Origin: Variovorax sp.
GTDB lineage: Bacteria; Pseudomonadota; Gammaproteobacteria; Burkholderiales; Burkholderiaceae_C
Assembly (NCBI GenBank): GCA_017744935.1
Contig: JAGIAI010000014.1
Span: 1 to 64,000, forward strand
Direction: 5' to 3'
DNA length: 64,000 bases
The notes beneath the pieces were generated by a model that was not told where the DNA came from, did not search any database, and was given only the letters and a program-made list of their open reading frames with translations. The position numbers and the translations under genes were made by a program. Below are positions 36,880 through 46,060 of this stretch, in pieces (the stretch's first letter is position 1; each line of letters opens with the position of its first letter).

Positions 36880-38289
36880 ATGACCGTCCCTCATCGCGCA
36901 TTGCTCCTTCGTCACGCCGATGTCCTTGTCACCATGGACGCCTGCCGGCGCGAGATCGCGGACGGCGCGCTGGTCGCGGAGGGGCCCTCAATCACCTGGG
37001 TCGGCGCGACAGCCGACCTGCCGGCCATCTATGCCGACGCCGCGCGAGACGGCCGCGCCGATGCGATCGACGTGCGCGGGCACGTGGTGATGCCCGGCCT
37101 CGTCAACACGCATCACCACATGTACCAGAGCCTGACGCGCGCGGTGCCCGAAGCGCAGGACGCAGAGCTCTTTGGCTGGCTCACCAACCTCTACCTGCTG
37201 TGGGCGCGCGTCACGCCTGAAATGATCAGGATTTCGACGCAGACCGCGATGGCCGAGCTGATGCTCTCCGGATGCACCACCACGAGCGATCACCTGTATC
37301 TCTTCCCGAATGGCGCGCGGCTGGACGACTCGATCGAAGCGGCCGAGGCGATGGGCATGCGCTTCCATGCCTCGCGCGGGAGCATGAGCGTGGGCCGCAG
37401 TCTCGGCGGGTTGCCGCCCGACGAAGTGGTGGAGACGGAAGACGCCATCCTGCGCGACAGCGAACGCCTCGTCGATCGTTGGCACGACTCGTCGCGCCAC
37501 GCGATGCGGCGCATCGTGCTGGCCCCCTGTTCGCCGTTCTCCGTTTCGCGCGACCTGATGCGCCTGTCGGCGGATCTGGCCCGTGAACGCGGGGTGTCGC
37601 TGCACACGCACCTGGCCGAGAACGAAAACGACATCGCCTATTCGCGCGAGAAGTTCGGCATGACGCCCGCCGAATACGCCGAGGACCTCGGCTGGGTCGG
37701 GCATGACGTCTGGCACGCGCACTGCGTGAAGCTCGACGAAGCCGGTATCGCGCTTTTCGGCCGCACCGGGACCGGGGTCGCGCACTGCCCGTGCTCCAAC
37801 ATGCGGCTCGCCTCGGGCATCGCGCCGATCGGTGCGATGCGTCGCGCCGGCGTGCCAGTGGGCCTCGGCGTGGACGGCAGCGCCTCGAACGATGGCGCGC
37901 ACATGCTCGGCGAGGCACGGCAGGCGCTGCTGCTTCAGCGCGTTGGCTTCGGACCTGCCGCGATGACGGCGCGCGAGGCGCTGGAGATCGCGACGCTCGG
38001 CGGCGCACGTGTGCTGGGCCGCGACGACATCGGGGCGCTCGCGCCGGGGATGTCGGCCGACATCGTGGCCTTCGACATGAACGACGTCGCGCACGCCGGC
38101 GCAGGGCACGATCCCGTGGCGGCCCTGGTGTTCTGCCAGCCGGGCGCGGTCGCGCTGAGCGTGATCAACGGGCGCATACGCATTCGCGACGGCCGTTTCG
38201 AGGACCTCGAACTCGCGCCGCTGCTGACGCGGCATCGCGATCTGGCGCGCACGCTGTACGAGCGCGCGCGGCATCCGCACACCGCCTGA
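36880..38289 (+). CDS. Amidohydrolase, 8-oxoguanine deaminase-like (AtzB/TrzN group)
   Basis: This metal-dependent hydrolase of the cytosine deaminase-like superfamily has 469 residues. Zinc ligands appear in GLVNTHHHMYQSLTRA, HTHLAENEND and WHAHCVKLDE, and the catalytic Asp in GLGVDGSASNDG. This set is typical of 8-oxoguanine deaminases, which turn 8-oxoguanine into urate, and of close triazine hydrolases, so the substrate is inferred. The ATG at 36880 is preceded by AGGAG at about 9 nt. It lies 37 bp after the nucleotidase. Confidence 0.82.
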   Translation: MTVPHRALLLRHADVLVTMDACRREIADGALVAEGPSITWVGATADLPAIYADAARDGRADAIDVRGHVVMPGLVNTHHHMYQSLTRAVPEAQDAELFGWLTNLYLLWARVTPEMIRISTQTAMAELMLSGCTTTSDHLYLFPNGARLDDSIEAAEAMGMRFHASRGSMSVGRSLGGLPPDEVVETEDAILRDSERLVDRWHDSSRHAMRRIVLAPCSPFSVSRDLMRLSADLARERGVSLHTHLAENENDIAYSREKFGMTPAEYAEDLGWVGHDVWHAHCVKLDEAGIALFGRTGTGVAHCPCSNMRLASGIAPIGAMRRAGVPVGLGVDGSASNDGAHMLGEARQALLLQRVGFGPAAMTAREALEIATLGGARVLGRDDIGALAPGMSADIVAFDMNDVAHAGAGHDPVAALVFCQPGAVALSVINGRIRIRDGRFEDLELAPLLTRHRDLARTLYERARHPHTA

Positions 38290-38382
38290 AGCATCCTTTT
38301 TCAGCGTTACTTAAGACTGGGACGCGGCTCGGCGGTAGCATGAAAGCAACGCGCCTTCCCGGCGCGAATCCATGCCCACGCC

Positions 38383-40149
38383 ATGAATTCTCCTGACGGC
38401 TCCAAGAACCTCCTTGCCACCCTGCGCCGCATTGGTGCATTGACAGCGCCCTACTTCCGCTCGGAAGAGAAATGGACCGCCCGCGCGCTGCTCGCGGCAA
38501 TCGTTGCGCTCAACCTGGGCGTGGTCTACATGCTGGTGCTCAACAACCAGTGGTACGCGCGCTTCTACGATGCCCTGCAGAACAAGGATCAGGCGGTGTT
38601 CTGGCGGGAGATCGTCTTCTTCTGCTGGATCGCTGCCGGGTACATCGCCATCGCGATCCTCAAGTTCTACCTGACCCAGCTGCTGCAGCTGCGGTGGCGG
38701 GCATGGATGACGCGCAGCTACCTGTCGCGCTGGATGGCGGACCACACCTTCTATCACCTGGAGCTCGCACGCTACGGACAGAAGGACGGCCAATCACCCG
38801 ACAACCCCGACCAGCGTATCCAGGAAGACATGCAGCTCTTCACCGACTACACGATGACGCTGTCCATGGGGCTGCTCAACGCGGTCGTCACGCTGGTGAG
38901 CTTCATCGGCATTCTGTGGGGCCTCAGCGGCGAGACGACGGTCTCGCTCTTCGGCAACAGCTACACCGTGCCGGGCTCGATGGTCTGGATCGCCCTCGCC
39001 TACTGCGCGGCGGGCACGATCATCACGCACTACATCGGCCGTCCGCTGATCGGCCTCAACTACCAGCAGCAGCGCTTCGAGGCCGACTTCCGGCATCACC
39101 TCGTGCGGGTGCGCGAATACAGCGAAGCCATTGCGCTCGACCGCGGCGAACAGGTGGAGCATGAGCAACTCAAGCTGCGCTTCGGTTCGGTCCTCAAGAA
39201 CTACCTTCAGTTGATCAACAAGCAGAAGAACCTCGTGGCCTTCACCGCGTCGTTCGGCCAGGCATCGGTGATCTTCGCGTTCATCGTGCAGGCGCCGCGC
39301 TTCTTCAGCGGCGCGATCCAGCTGGGGCAGCTGATGCAGGTCAACTCCGCGTTCGGCCGCGTGCAGGATTCGCTGAGCTGGTTCGTCGACAACTACGACC
39401 GCGTGGCCGTCTGGCGCGCCACCGCCGACCGTCTCACCAGCTTCGAAGCCGCGATGCGTGCGCATGCGAACGAGACGAGCGCGCTGGAGCGCACCCCGGC
39501 AGTCAACGGCGAAGGGCTGAAGGCGGCTGACGTGAGCGTCACGCTGCCCGATGGCGTGCCACTGATCCAGGGCGCCGCGCTCGCCGTCCAGCCTGGTGAC
39601 AACGTGCTGCTTCAGGGCCCCTCGGGCAGCGGCAAGTCGACCTTGTTCCGGGCCTTCGCGGGCATCTGGCCGTTCGCGAACGGCCGTGTCTCGATCCCGG
39701 CAAACGCGATGTTCATTCCGCAGCGGCCCTATGTGCCGAATGGCCGCCTGCGCGATGCGTTGGCCTATCCGCAGCCGGCGAGTGCCTACAGAGACGCGCA
39801 GCTCGTGCAGGCTTTGAAGGAAGCGATGCTGCCCGATCTCGCGACCCGCCTAGACGACAGCGACGCATGGAGCCAGAAGCTCTCCGGCGGCGAACAGCAG
39901 CGCCTCGCGATCGCCCGCGTGCTCCTGCGCAAACCAGCGTGGGTCTTTGCGGACGAGGCGACGAGCGCGCTCGATGCAGAGACGGAAGAGACGCTCTATC
40001 ACCGCCTCGCAGCCGGCGTGAAGGCCGCCGGCGGCGCGATGGTGTCGATCGCGCACCGCGCCTCGGTCGGCGCCTTCCACGACAAGCGCTGGACGCTGGT
40101 GCCCGAATCGAACGGCGGGGCGGCCCGCTACAGGGTCGAGGCGATGTAG
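38383..40149 (+). CDS. SbmA/BacA-like ABC transporter with fused ATPase (YddA type)
   Basis: The 588-residue protein joins a six-helix ABC_membrane_2 domain (about 30-345) to a nucleotide-binding domain (about 375-575). Markers are [16 protein letters not shown] and [15 protein letters not shown] in the membrane part. The ATPase has Walker [10 protein letters not shown], the signature LSGGEQQR, a Walker B ending [11 protein letters not shown] and a switch His in SIAHR. Related proteins carry peptides, cobalamin or fatty-acyl compounds; the substrate here is unknown. Its 3' end overlaps queC by 22 bp. Confidence 0.88.
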   Translation: MNSPDGSKNLLATLRRIGALTAPYFRSEEKWTARALLAAIVALNLGVVYMLVLNNQWYARFYDALQNKDQAVFWREIVFFCWIAAGYIAIAILKFYLTQLLQLRWRAWMTRSYLSRWMADHTFYHLELARYGQKDGQSPDNPDQRIQEDMQLFTDYTMTLSMGLLNAVVTLVSFIGILWGLSGETTVSLFGNSYTVPGSMVWIALAYCAAGTIITHYIGRPLIGLNYQQQRFEADFRHHLVRVREYSEAIALDRGEQVEHEQLKLRFGSVLKNYLQLINKQKNLVAFTASFGQASVIFAFIVQAPRFFSGAIQLGQLMQVNSAFGRVQDSLSWFVDNYDRVAVWRATADRLTSFEAAMRAHANETSALERTPAVNGEGLKAADVSVTLPDGVPLIQGAALAVQPGDNVLLQGPSGSGKSTLFRAFAGIWPFANGRVSIPANAMFIPQRPYVPNGRLRDALAYPQPASAYRDAQLVQALKEAMLPDLATRLDDSDAWSQKLSGGEQQRLAIARVLLRKPAWVFADEATSALDAETEETLYHRLAAGVKAAGGAMVSIAHRASVGAFHDKRWTLVPESNGGAARYRVEAM

Positions 40150-40829
40150 CGCTCCCAGCCGCGGGCACGCAGCTCGCAGGCCGGGCAATTGCCGCAACCG
40201 TAGCCCCAGCCATGGCGCTGGGCACGATCACCGAGATAGCAGGTGTGCGTGTCCTCGACGATGAGATCGACCAGCGCCGGTCCGCCGATGCGATGCGCCA
40301 TCTCCCAGGTGGCGGCCTTGTCGATCCACATCAGCGGCGTTTCGATCAGGAGCCGTCGGTCCATGCCGAGCGACAGTGCCAGCTGCATTGCCTTCATCGT
40401 GTCGTCACGGCAATCGGGGTAGCCGGAAAAATCGGTCTCGCACACACCCGTCACGATCACGTCGATGCCGCGCCGGTACGCAAGCGCACCGGCGAGCGTG
40501 AGGAACAGCAGATTGCGCCCCGGCACGAAGGTGTTGGGCAAGCCGTTCGCCTGCATCTCGAACGCGATGTCCTGCGTCAGCGACGACGCGCTGATCTGCC
40601 CGAGCACGTCGACCGTGAGCATGTGGTCCTCGCCGAGTCGCACGTCCCAGCGCGGAAAGCGCTCCCTCAACTGCTTGAGCACCTTGCCGCGCACTTCGAG
40701 TTCGACGCGATGACGCTGCCCATAGTCGAAGCCAACTGTTTCGACGCGCTCGTATTTGTCGAGCGCGGCGGCAAGGCAGGTGGTTGAGTCCTGACCGCCG
40801 GAAAACAAGACAAGTGCGGTGGTGTGCAT
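40128..40829 (-). CDS. queC: 7-cyano-7-deazaguanine synthase QueC
   Basis: It makes preQ0 from carboxydeazaguanine with ATP and ammonia, in queuosine synthesis. The 233-residue protein has the PP-loop FSGGQDSTT (9-17) and the zinc motif [22 protein letters not shown] near the C terminus, with four cysteines. It is convergent with the SbmA-like gene. Confidence 0.96.
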   Translation of the reverse strand: MHTTALVLFSGGQDSTTCLAAALDKYERVETVGFDYGQRHRVELEVRGKVLKQLRERFPRWDVRLGEDHMLTVDVLGQISASSLTQDIAFEMQANGLPNTFVPGRNLLFLTLAGALAYRRGIDVIVTGVCETDFSGYPDCRDDTMKAMQLALSLGMDRRLLIETPLMWIDKAATWEMAHRIGGPALVDLIVEDTHTCYLGDRAQRHGWGYGCGNCPACELRARGWERYIASTL

Positions 40830-40906
40830 GGCGATCTTCGTTCCCTGAAAGGGCGCGAGTTTGGCACTACCCCTGTCGAGTGTCGAACGACAGCTCAGCA
40901 GTCGCG

Positions 40907-41371
40907 TTACAGGAATCGCTCCAGCAGCTTGCGCGAATGACGGTCCAGCGCCTTGACGTCCGGAATGCGGAACTGCAGCCCGTGCGCGCTGGCAATCAGC
41001 AGCGCACCGCGCTCGAGCCGGCGGATGTCTTCCTCTGCCTTGAGCACGAAGCTGGTCTCACCGCGGTCCGTGCTCACGCTCCATGTACTCGGCACGCCGA
41101 AGCTCGACACCTTGTGCAGCTTGAGCAGCGCCGGCGCAAAGTCGCGCGCCAGCAAGTCCTGGTTGAGCAACTCGCGCATCGGCGCGGGCAAGTCGGCAAT
41201 CTGGTCGATCCAGACGAGTTCGCGTCCGTCCGGACCCACCAGCGAAATGCCGTGGTCCGGCGCAGTCAGCGGAAATGCGCGCACTGGCACGACGCCCGCG
41301 TGATGCACGCCCTCGGCATCGGTCAGCACGAGCCGTCCGAAGGCATCGCGTTCAAGTTGAAAGTCGTTCAT
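40907..41371 (-). CDS. DUF1854 protein associated with cyanophycin metabolism
   Basis: The 154-residue cytoplasmic protein has the DUF1854 features [31 protein letters not shown] and [23 protein letters not shown]. Such genes lie beside cyanophycin synthetases in many betaproteobacteria. The start overlaps the stop of the ABC transporter gene (ATGA), so the two are co-translated. Its biochemical role is unknown. Confidence 0.85.
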   Translation of the reverse strand: MNDFQLERDAFGRLVLTDAEGVHHAGVVPVRAFPLTAPDHGISLVGPDGRELVWIDQIADLPAPMRELLNQDLLARDFAPALLKLHKVSSFGVPSTWSVSTDRGETSFVLKAEEDIRRLERGALLIASAHGLQFRIPDVKALDRHSRKLLERFL

Positions 41372-43641
41372 GCGTCCCCCGCCGGATGGGCTGCGTGCGC
41401 ACCGAGCGCGACGGCCACGGCGCTGCGTTCAGCCGCCGCGCCCGCGCTTTCTTCTTCATCGGCCTGACGCAACTGGGCCTGATAGAGGCGCCAGTAGGCG
41501 CCCTGCTTTTCCATGAGCGCATCGTGCGGACCCACTTCGACGATCTCGCCACGGTCCATCACCACGAGGCGATCGGCCTTGCGCAGCGTGGAGAGCCGGT
41601 GCGCGATCGCGATCGTGGTGCGGCCCTGCACGAGGTTGTCGAGCGCCTTCTGGATTTCCTTCTCGGTCTCGGTATCGACGGCCGATGTGGCTTCGTCGAG
41701 GATCAGGATGCGCGGATCGATCAGCAGCGCCCGCGCGATGCTGATGCGCTGCCGCTCGCCACCCGAAAGCCCTTGCCCGCGCTCGCCGACCAGCGAGTCG
41801 TAGCCGTGCGGCAGCCGCAGGATGAAGTCGTGCGCATGCGCCGCACGCGCCGCCGCCACGATCTCCTCGCGGATCGCATCCGGCTTGCCGTAGGCAATGT
41901 TCTGCGCGATCGTGCCGAAGAAAAGGAAGGGCTCCTGCAGCACCAGGCCGACGTGCCGGCGGTAGTCGGCCACCGCGAAACGGCGGATGTCGGTGTCGTC
42001 GACCTTGATTGCGCCATCGGTCACGTCGTAGAAGCGGCAGATCAGGTTGACCAGCGTGCTCTTGCCCGAGCCGCTGTGGCCGACGAGGCCGATCATCTCG
42101 CCCGGTTCGATCACGAGATCGAGGTCGCGGATCACGGCGCGACTGCCGTAGCGGAAGCCCACATCGGACATCTCGATGCGGCCCTGCACCCGGTCGACCT
42201 GCACCGGATTCGCGGGCTCAGGCACGTTGCTGACATGGTCGAGGATGTCGAAGATCCGTTTGGCGCCGGCTGCCGCCTTCTGCGTGACCGAGACGATGCG
42301 GCTCATCGAATCGAGCCGCGTGTAGAAGCGCCCGATGTACGCGATGAAGGCGGTCAACACACCCACCGTGATGCTGCCGCGCGCCACCTGCCAGATGCCG
42401 AAGGCCCAGACCACCAGCAGACCGACTTCCGTCAGCAACGACACGCTCGGCGTGAAGAGCGACCAGGTCTTGTTCAGCTTGTCGTTGACCTGCAGGTTGT
42501 AGGTGTTGGCCGAGCGGAAGCGGTCGGACTCGCGCTTCTCCTGTGCGAAGGCCTTGACGACGCGGATGCCGGGAATGGTGTCGGCCAGCACGTTGGTGAC
42601 TTCGCTCCACACCCGGTCGATCTTCTCGAAGCCGGTGCGCAGCTTGTCGCGCACCACGTGGATCATCCAGGCGATGAACGGCAGCGGTACCAGCGTGACG
42701 ATCGCGAGCAGCGGGTTGATCGAGAACAGGATCACCGCCGTCATCGCGATCATCAGGACGTCGGTGAGGAAGTCGAGCGCGTGCAGCGACAGGAAGACGT
42801 TGATGCGGTCGGTCTCCGAGCCGATGCGCGCCATCAGGTCGCCGGTGCGCTTGCCGCCGAAGTAATCCAGGGGCAACGTCAGCAAGTGTTCGTAAGTGGT
42901 GGTGCGCAAATCGGCGCCGATGCGCTCGGACACTAGTGCGAGCAAGTAAGTGCGCGCCCACCCCAATGCCCAGCCGACCAGCGCCGCGGCCAGCAGTGCG
43001 CTCAGGAACAACACCACCTTGTGGACCGCGATCTGCTGCCCGTTCTGGAACGGGATCAGGATGTCGTCCATCAGCGGGATGGTCAGGTAAGGCGGCACCA
43101 GCGTCGCGGCTGTGGATGCCAGCGTCAGCAGAAATCCGATGATCAGCTGCTTGCGATACGGCTTGGCGAAACGGCCGAGCCGCAGCAGAACCCAGGTCGA
43201 CGGCGGGGTCTGGAGTTCGGCTTCGCCCGCATCGTCCGCGTCGGCGCCCGGCAGTGTCACTTGCGCGACACGCTCGGCGTGCTGCTCGAACAGCTTCTGC
43301 ACCTTCAGCGCCGCGGCCTGGTGCGCCAGGGTGTACCGCCACCGGGCCAGCCGGCCCTTTCCGTCCAGGAGGTCCAGCGTACCGATGCCAGCATGATCGG
43401 AAAGCTGCAATTCGAGCCCCTCGGCGGGCAGCGCCCACTCGAACCATGCGCCGCCCGGATTGCGCACGAGCAGGCGCCGATCGGTCAGGGCGAGCAGTCC
43501 GGATGCAAACCGAAGTTCCTCGTCAAGGTCAACCGGCAGCGTCGCCAGAACGTTTTCCGCCGGTAGGAGCCGGCTTTCCAGCGCCGCTGAAGCCTCCTCA
43601 GATTCGCCCTCCGGGGTGCCGACTGGATCGTGATGTTGCAT
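41368..43641 (-). CDS. Cyanophycin-associated ABC transporter (fused membrane and ATPase domains)
   Basis: The 757-residue protein has three parts. Residues about 20-140 form a small PH-like domain (RLLPAENVLATLPVDLDEELRFASGLLALTDRRLLV). An ABC exporter membrane domain covers about 165-450 (six helices, EKRESDRFRSANTYN coupling region). The nucleotide-binding domain (about 490-725) has Walker A GHSGSGKST, the signature LSGGERQR, a Walker B ending LILDEATSAVD and a switch His in AIAHR. The start at 43641 is chosen because the reading further upstream is unrelated. It is divergent from cphA' and coupled to DUF1854. A role in moving cyanophycin-derived peptides or amino acids is inference only. 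Confidence 0.85.
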   Translation of the reverse strand: MQHHDPVGTPEGESEEASAALESRLLPAENVLATLPVDLDEELRFASGLLALTDRRLLVRNPGGAWFEWALPAEGLELQLSDHAGIGTLDLLDGKGRLARWRYTLAHQAAALKVQKLFEQHAERVAQVTLPGADADDAGEAELQTPPSTWVLLRLGRFAKPYRKQLIIGFLLTLASTAATLVPPYLTIPLMDDILIPFQNGQQIAVHKVVLFLSALLAAALVGWALGWARTYLLALVSERIGADLRTTTYEHLLTLPLDYFGGKRTGDLMARIGSETDRINVFLSLHALDFLTDVLMIAMTAVILFSINPLLAIVTLVPLPFIAWMIHVVRDKLRTGFEKIDRVWSEVTNVLADTIPGIRVVKAFAQEKRESDRFRSANTYNLQVNDKLNKTWSLFTPSVSLLTEVGLLVVWAFGIWQVARGSITVGVLTAFIAYIGRFYTRLDSMSRIVSVTQKAAAGAKRIFDILDHVSNVPEPANPVQVDRVQGRIEMSDVGFRYGSRAVIRDLDLVIEPGEMIGLVGHSGSGKSTLVNLICRFYDVTDGAIKVDDTDIRRFAVADYRRHVGLVLQEPFLFFGTIAQNIAYGKPDAIREEIVAAARAAHAHDFILRLPHGYDSLVGERGQGLSGGERQRISIARALLIDPRILILDEATSAVDTETEKEIQKALDNLVQGRTTIAIAHRLSTLRKADRLVVMDRGEIVEVGPHDALMEKQGAYWRLYQAQLRQADEEESAGAAAERSAVAVALGAHAAHPAGDA

Positions 43642-43780
43642 TGTGTTTCTGTTTCTTCGGCCCGCTGCCGGACCCTTCATGGCGCCCAGGACCTGTTTCC
43701 GCGGGCGCCGATTCTGACCGATCGCCATGGGCGCCGTTGAGGGCGCCGCAGTGCTCGGCCAAAGCACATCGAACGTTTTC
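43642..43780. other. Divergent control region of the cyanophycin locus
   Basis: The 139 bp separate the ABC transporter gene (minus) from cphA' (plus). No strong sigma70 promoter or clear operator was recognised. An in-frame ATG at 43727 could extend cphA' by 18 residues, but no good ribosome-binding site supports either start. Confidence 0.4.
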
Positions 43781-46021
43781 ATGACCCGTTTCGACGACAT
43801 CCGACTGCTGCGCATCAACTATTTGCGCGGCCCGAACCTCTGGACCTACCGACCCGTGCTGGAAGTCTGGCTCGATCTCGGCCGGCTGGAGGAGCATCCA
43901 TCCAACACCATCCCGGGCTTCACCGACCGGCTGACGGCCCTGCTGCCGGCGCTGATCGAGCACCACTGCGGTGTCGGCGAACGCGGCGGCTTCATCCAGC
44001 GCCTGACCGAAGGCACGTGGTCCGGCCACGTGCTCGAACACGTCGTGATCGAGCTTTTGAACCTCGCCGGCATGCCGACCGGCTTCGGGCAAACCCGGAG
44101 CACATCGGAGCATGGTGTCTACCGGATGGTCTTCCGCGCCCGTGACGAGCAGGTCGCCCGCGTCGCGCTGGCCGAAGGACACAAGCTGCTGATGGCGGCG
44201 ATCAACAACGACCCCTTCGGCGCGGCAGACGTGCAGAAGGCAGTCGATGCGGTCAAGGCCAAGGTCGAGGACTGCTACCTCGGCCCGAGCACGGCCTGCA
44301 TCGTCGGCGCCGCGACGGACCGCGGCATCCCGCACATGCGCCTGAACGACGGCAACCTCGTGCAGCTTGGCTACGGCGCCAACCAGCAACGCATCTGGAC
44401 CGCCGAAACCGACTACACCAGCGCAATCGGCGAATCGATCGCCAGCGACAAGGAACTCACAAAGTCGCTGCTCGCGGGCTGCGGCGTGCCGGTGCCCGAA
44501 GGCCAGGTCGTCGCCGATGCCGACGAAGCCTGGAACGCCGCCGAGGACATCGGCCTGCCTGTGGTGGTCAAGCCCTCCGACGCCAACCATGGCCGCGGCG
44601 TTTCGCTCGAACTGAACACGCGCGAGGAAGTCATGGCCGCCTTCGCGGTCGCCGAGCCCGAGGGCAGCGACGTGATGGTCGAACGTTTCATCCGCGGATC
44701 GGAACACCGCCTTCTGGTGGTCGGCGGGCAGGTGGTCGCGGCCGCACGCGGCGAAATCATCACGGTGACCGGCGACGGCCGCGCCACCGTTTCCGAACTG
44801 ATCGACAGCCAGCTCAATAGCGACCCGCGCCGCGGCGCGGAAGAGGAATACCCGCTGGACGTCATCGTTCTCGAAACCGACGCCAAGCTGCAACTCGAAC
44901 TCAAGCGACAGGACCTCGCCGGCAACTCGGTGCCCGCCGCCGGCCGCGTCGTCACGATCCAGCGCAACGGCAACATGTCGATCGACTGCACCGACCAGGT
45001 GCATCCCGAAGTGGCGCATGCGGCCGTGCTGGCTGCGCGCGTGGTCGGTCTCGACATCGCCGGCATCGATCTGGTGGCGCAGGACATCGCCAGGCCACTG
45101 CACGTGCAAGGCGGCGCAATCGTCGAAGTCAACGCCGGTCCTGGCCTGCTCATGCACCTGAAGCCGGCCGTCGGTTCGCCGCGCCCGGTTGGCCGCGCGA
45201 TCTGCGATCACCTCTTCCCGGACGACGCCCCGGGCCGCATTCCCGTGGTCGGCGTCGCCGGCTCGCGTGACACAGCGGTGCTGTCGCGCCTCGTCGCCTG
45301 GCTGATCGGCCTCGGCGGCCGCCACACCGGCCTCGCCTGCCGCGACGGCCTCTTCCTTGAACGCCGCCGCGTCGATGCACGCAACAGCGCCAACTGGGAA
45401 GCCGGCCATCGCCTGCTGGTCAACCGCGCGGTGCAGGCGGTCGTCATCGAGAACGGCGCCGAGACGATCCTGCGCGACGGCCTCGCCTACGACCGCTGCG
45501 AAGTCGGCATCGTGACCGACCTCGAAGGCTACGAAGCGCTCTCCGAGTTCGACATCATCGAGAGCGACCAGATGGTCAAGGTGCTGCGCACGCAGGTCGA
45601 CGTGGTGCTGCCTGAAGGCACCGCGGTGCTCAATGCGGCCGATCCGCGCGTGGCCGGACTCGCGCCGCTGTGCGATGGCGGCGTCATCCTCTATTCGACC
45701 GACCCACAGGCGGAAGCGCTCGCCAAGCACCAGGCCGATGGCGGCAAGGCGGTGCTGATCCGCCAGGACCGCGTGGTGCTCGCCAACGGCGCCAGCGAAT
45801 CCTTCCTGCCGGGCCTCGGTCGCCTGACGGTCTGGCGTGCCACGCATGTCGGCGTCAGCCTCGAAAGCCTGCTCGCGGCGGTCGCCGCCGGCTGGGCCAT
45901 GGGCATTCCGCTGAATCTGATCGGCGCGGGCGTTGAAGCCTTCGAAGCCGACCTGCAGGCGGCGCTTGCATCCTTGCAGCTGTCGCAGACCCTTTTGTCC
46001 CCTGAACAACAACTCGCCTGA
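43781..46021 (+). CDS. Cyanophycin synthetase paralogue CphA' with degenerate Mur-ligase domain
   Basis: The 746-residue protein parallels cphA: N domain with YLRGPNLWTYRPVLEVW, ATP-grasp domain (about 205-455) with IGESIASDKELTKSLLAGCGV, VVVKPSDANHGRGV and EVNAGPGLLMH. In the Mur-ligase-like domain, however, the P-loop reads GVAGSRDTAV (491-500) where cphA has GTNGKTTT. The domain is also about 100 residues shorter and lacks a YGHN motif. It may add only one of the two amino acids or act as a partner or regulator of CphA. The gene precedes cphA by 39 bp in the same unit. Confidence 0.88.
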   Translation: MTRFDDIRLLRINYLRGPNLWTYRPVLEVWLDLGRLEEHPSNTIPGFTDRLTALLPALIEHHCGVGERGGFIQRLTEGTWSGHVLEHVVIELLNLAGMPTGFGQTRSTSEHGVYRMVFRARDEQVARVALAEGHKLLMAAINNDPFGAADVQKAVDAVKAKVEDCYLGPSTACIVGAATDRGIPHMRLNDGNLVQLGYGANQQRIWTAETDYTSAIGESIASDKELTKSLLAGCGVPVPEGQVVADADEAWNAAEDIGLPVVVKPSDANHGRGVSLELNTREEVMAAFAVAEPEGSDVMVERFIRGSEHRLLVVGGQVVAAARGEIITVTGDGRATVSELIDSQLNSDPRRGAEEEYPLDVIVLETDAKLQLELKRQDLAGNSVPAAGRVVTIQRNGNMSIDCTDQVHPEVAHAAVLAARVVGLDIAGIDLVAQDIARPLHVQGGAIVEVNAGPGLLMHLKPAVGSPRPVGRAICDHLFPDDAPGRIPVVGVAGSRDTAVLSRLVAWLIGLGGRHTGLACRDGLFLERRRVDARNSANWEAGHRLLVNRAVQAVVIENGAETILRDGLAYDRCEVGIVTDLEGYEALSEFDIIESDQMVKVLRTQVDVVLPEGTAVLNAADPRVAGLAPLCDGGVILYSTDPQAEALAKHQADGGKAVLIRQDRVVLANGASESFLPGLGRLTVWRATHVGVSLESLLAAVAAGWAMGIPLNLIGAGVEAFEADLQAALASLQLSQTLLSPEQQLA

Positions 46022-46032
46022 GAACGGACATT

Positions 46033-46048
46033 CGGCCCGCAAGGGCCG
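46033..46048 (+). other. Intercistronic hairpin between cphA' and cphA
   Basis: CGGCCC (46033-46038) and GGGCCG (46043-46048) form a perfect 6-bp stem with a GCAA tetraloop. No T-run follows, so it is not a classical terminator. It may stabilise mRNA ends or affect translation of cphA 13 nt downstream. Confidence 0.6.
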
Positions 46049-46060
46049 CCGAGAACTGCT

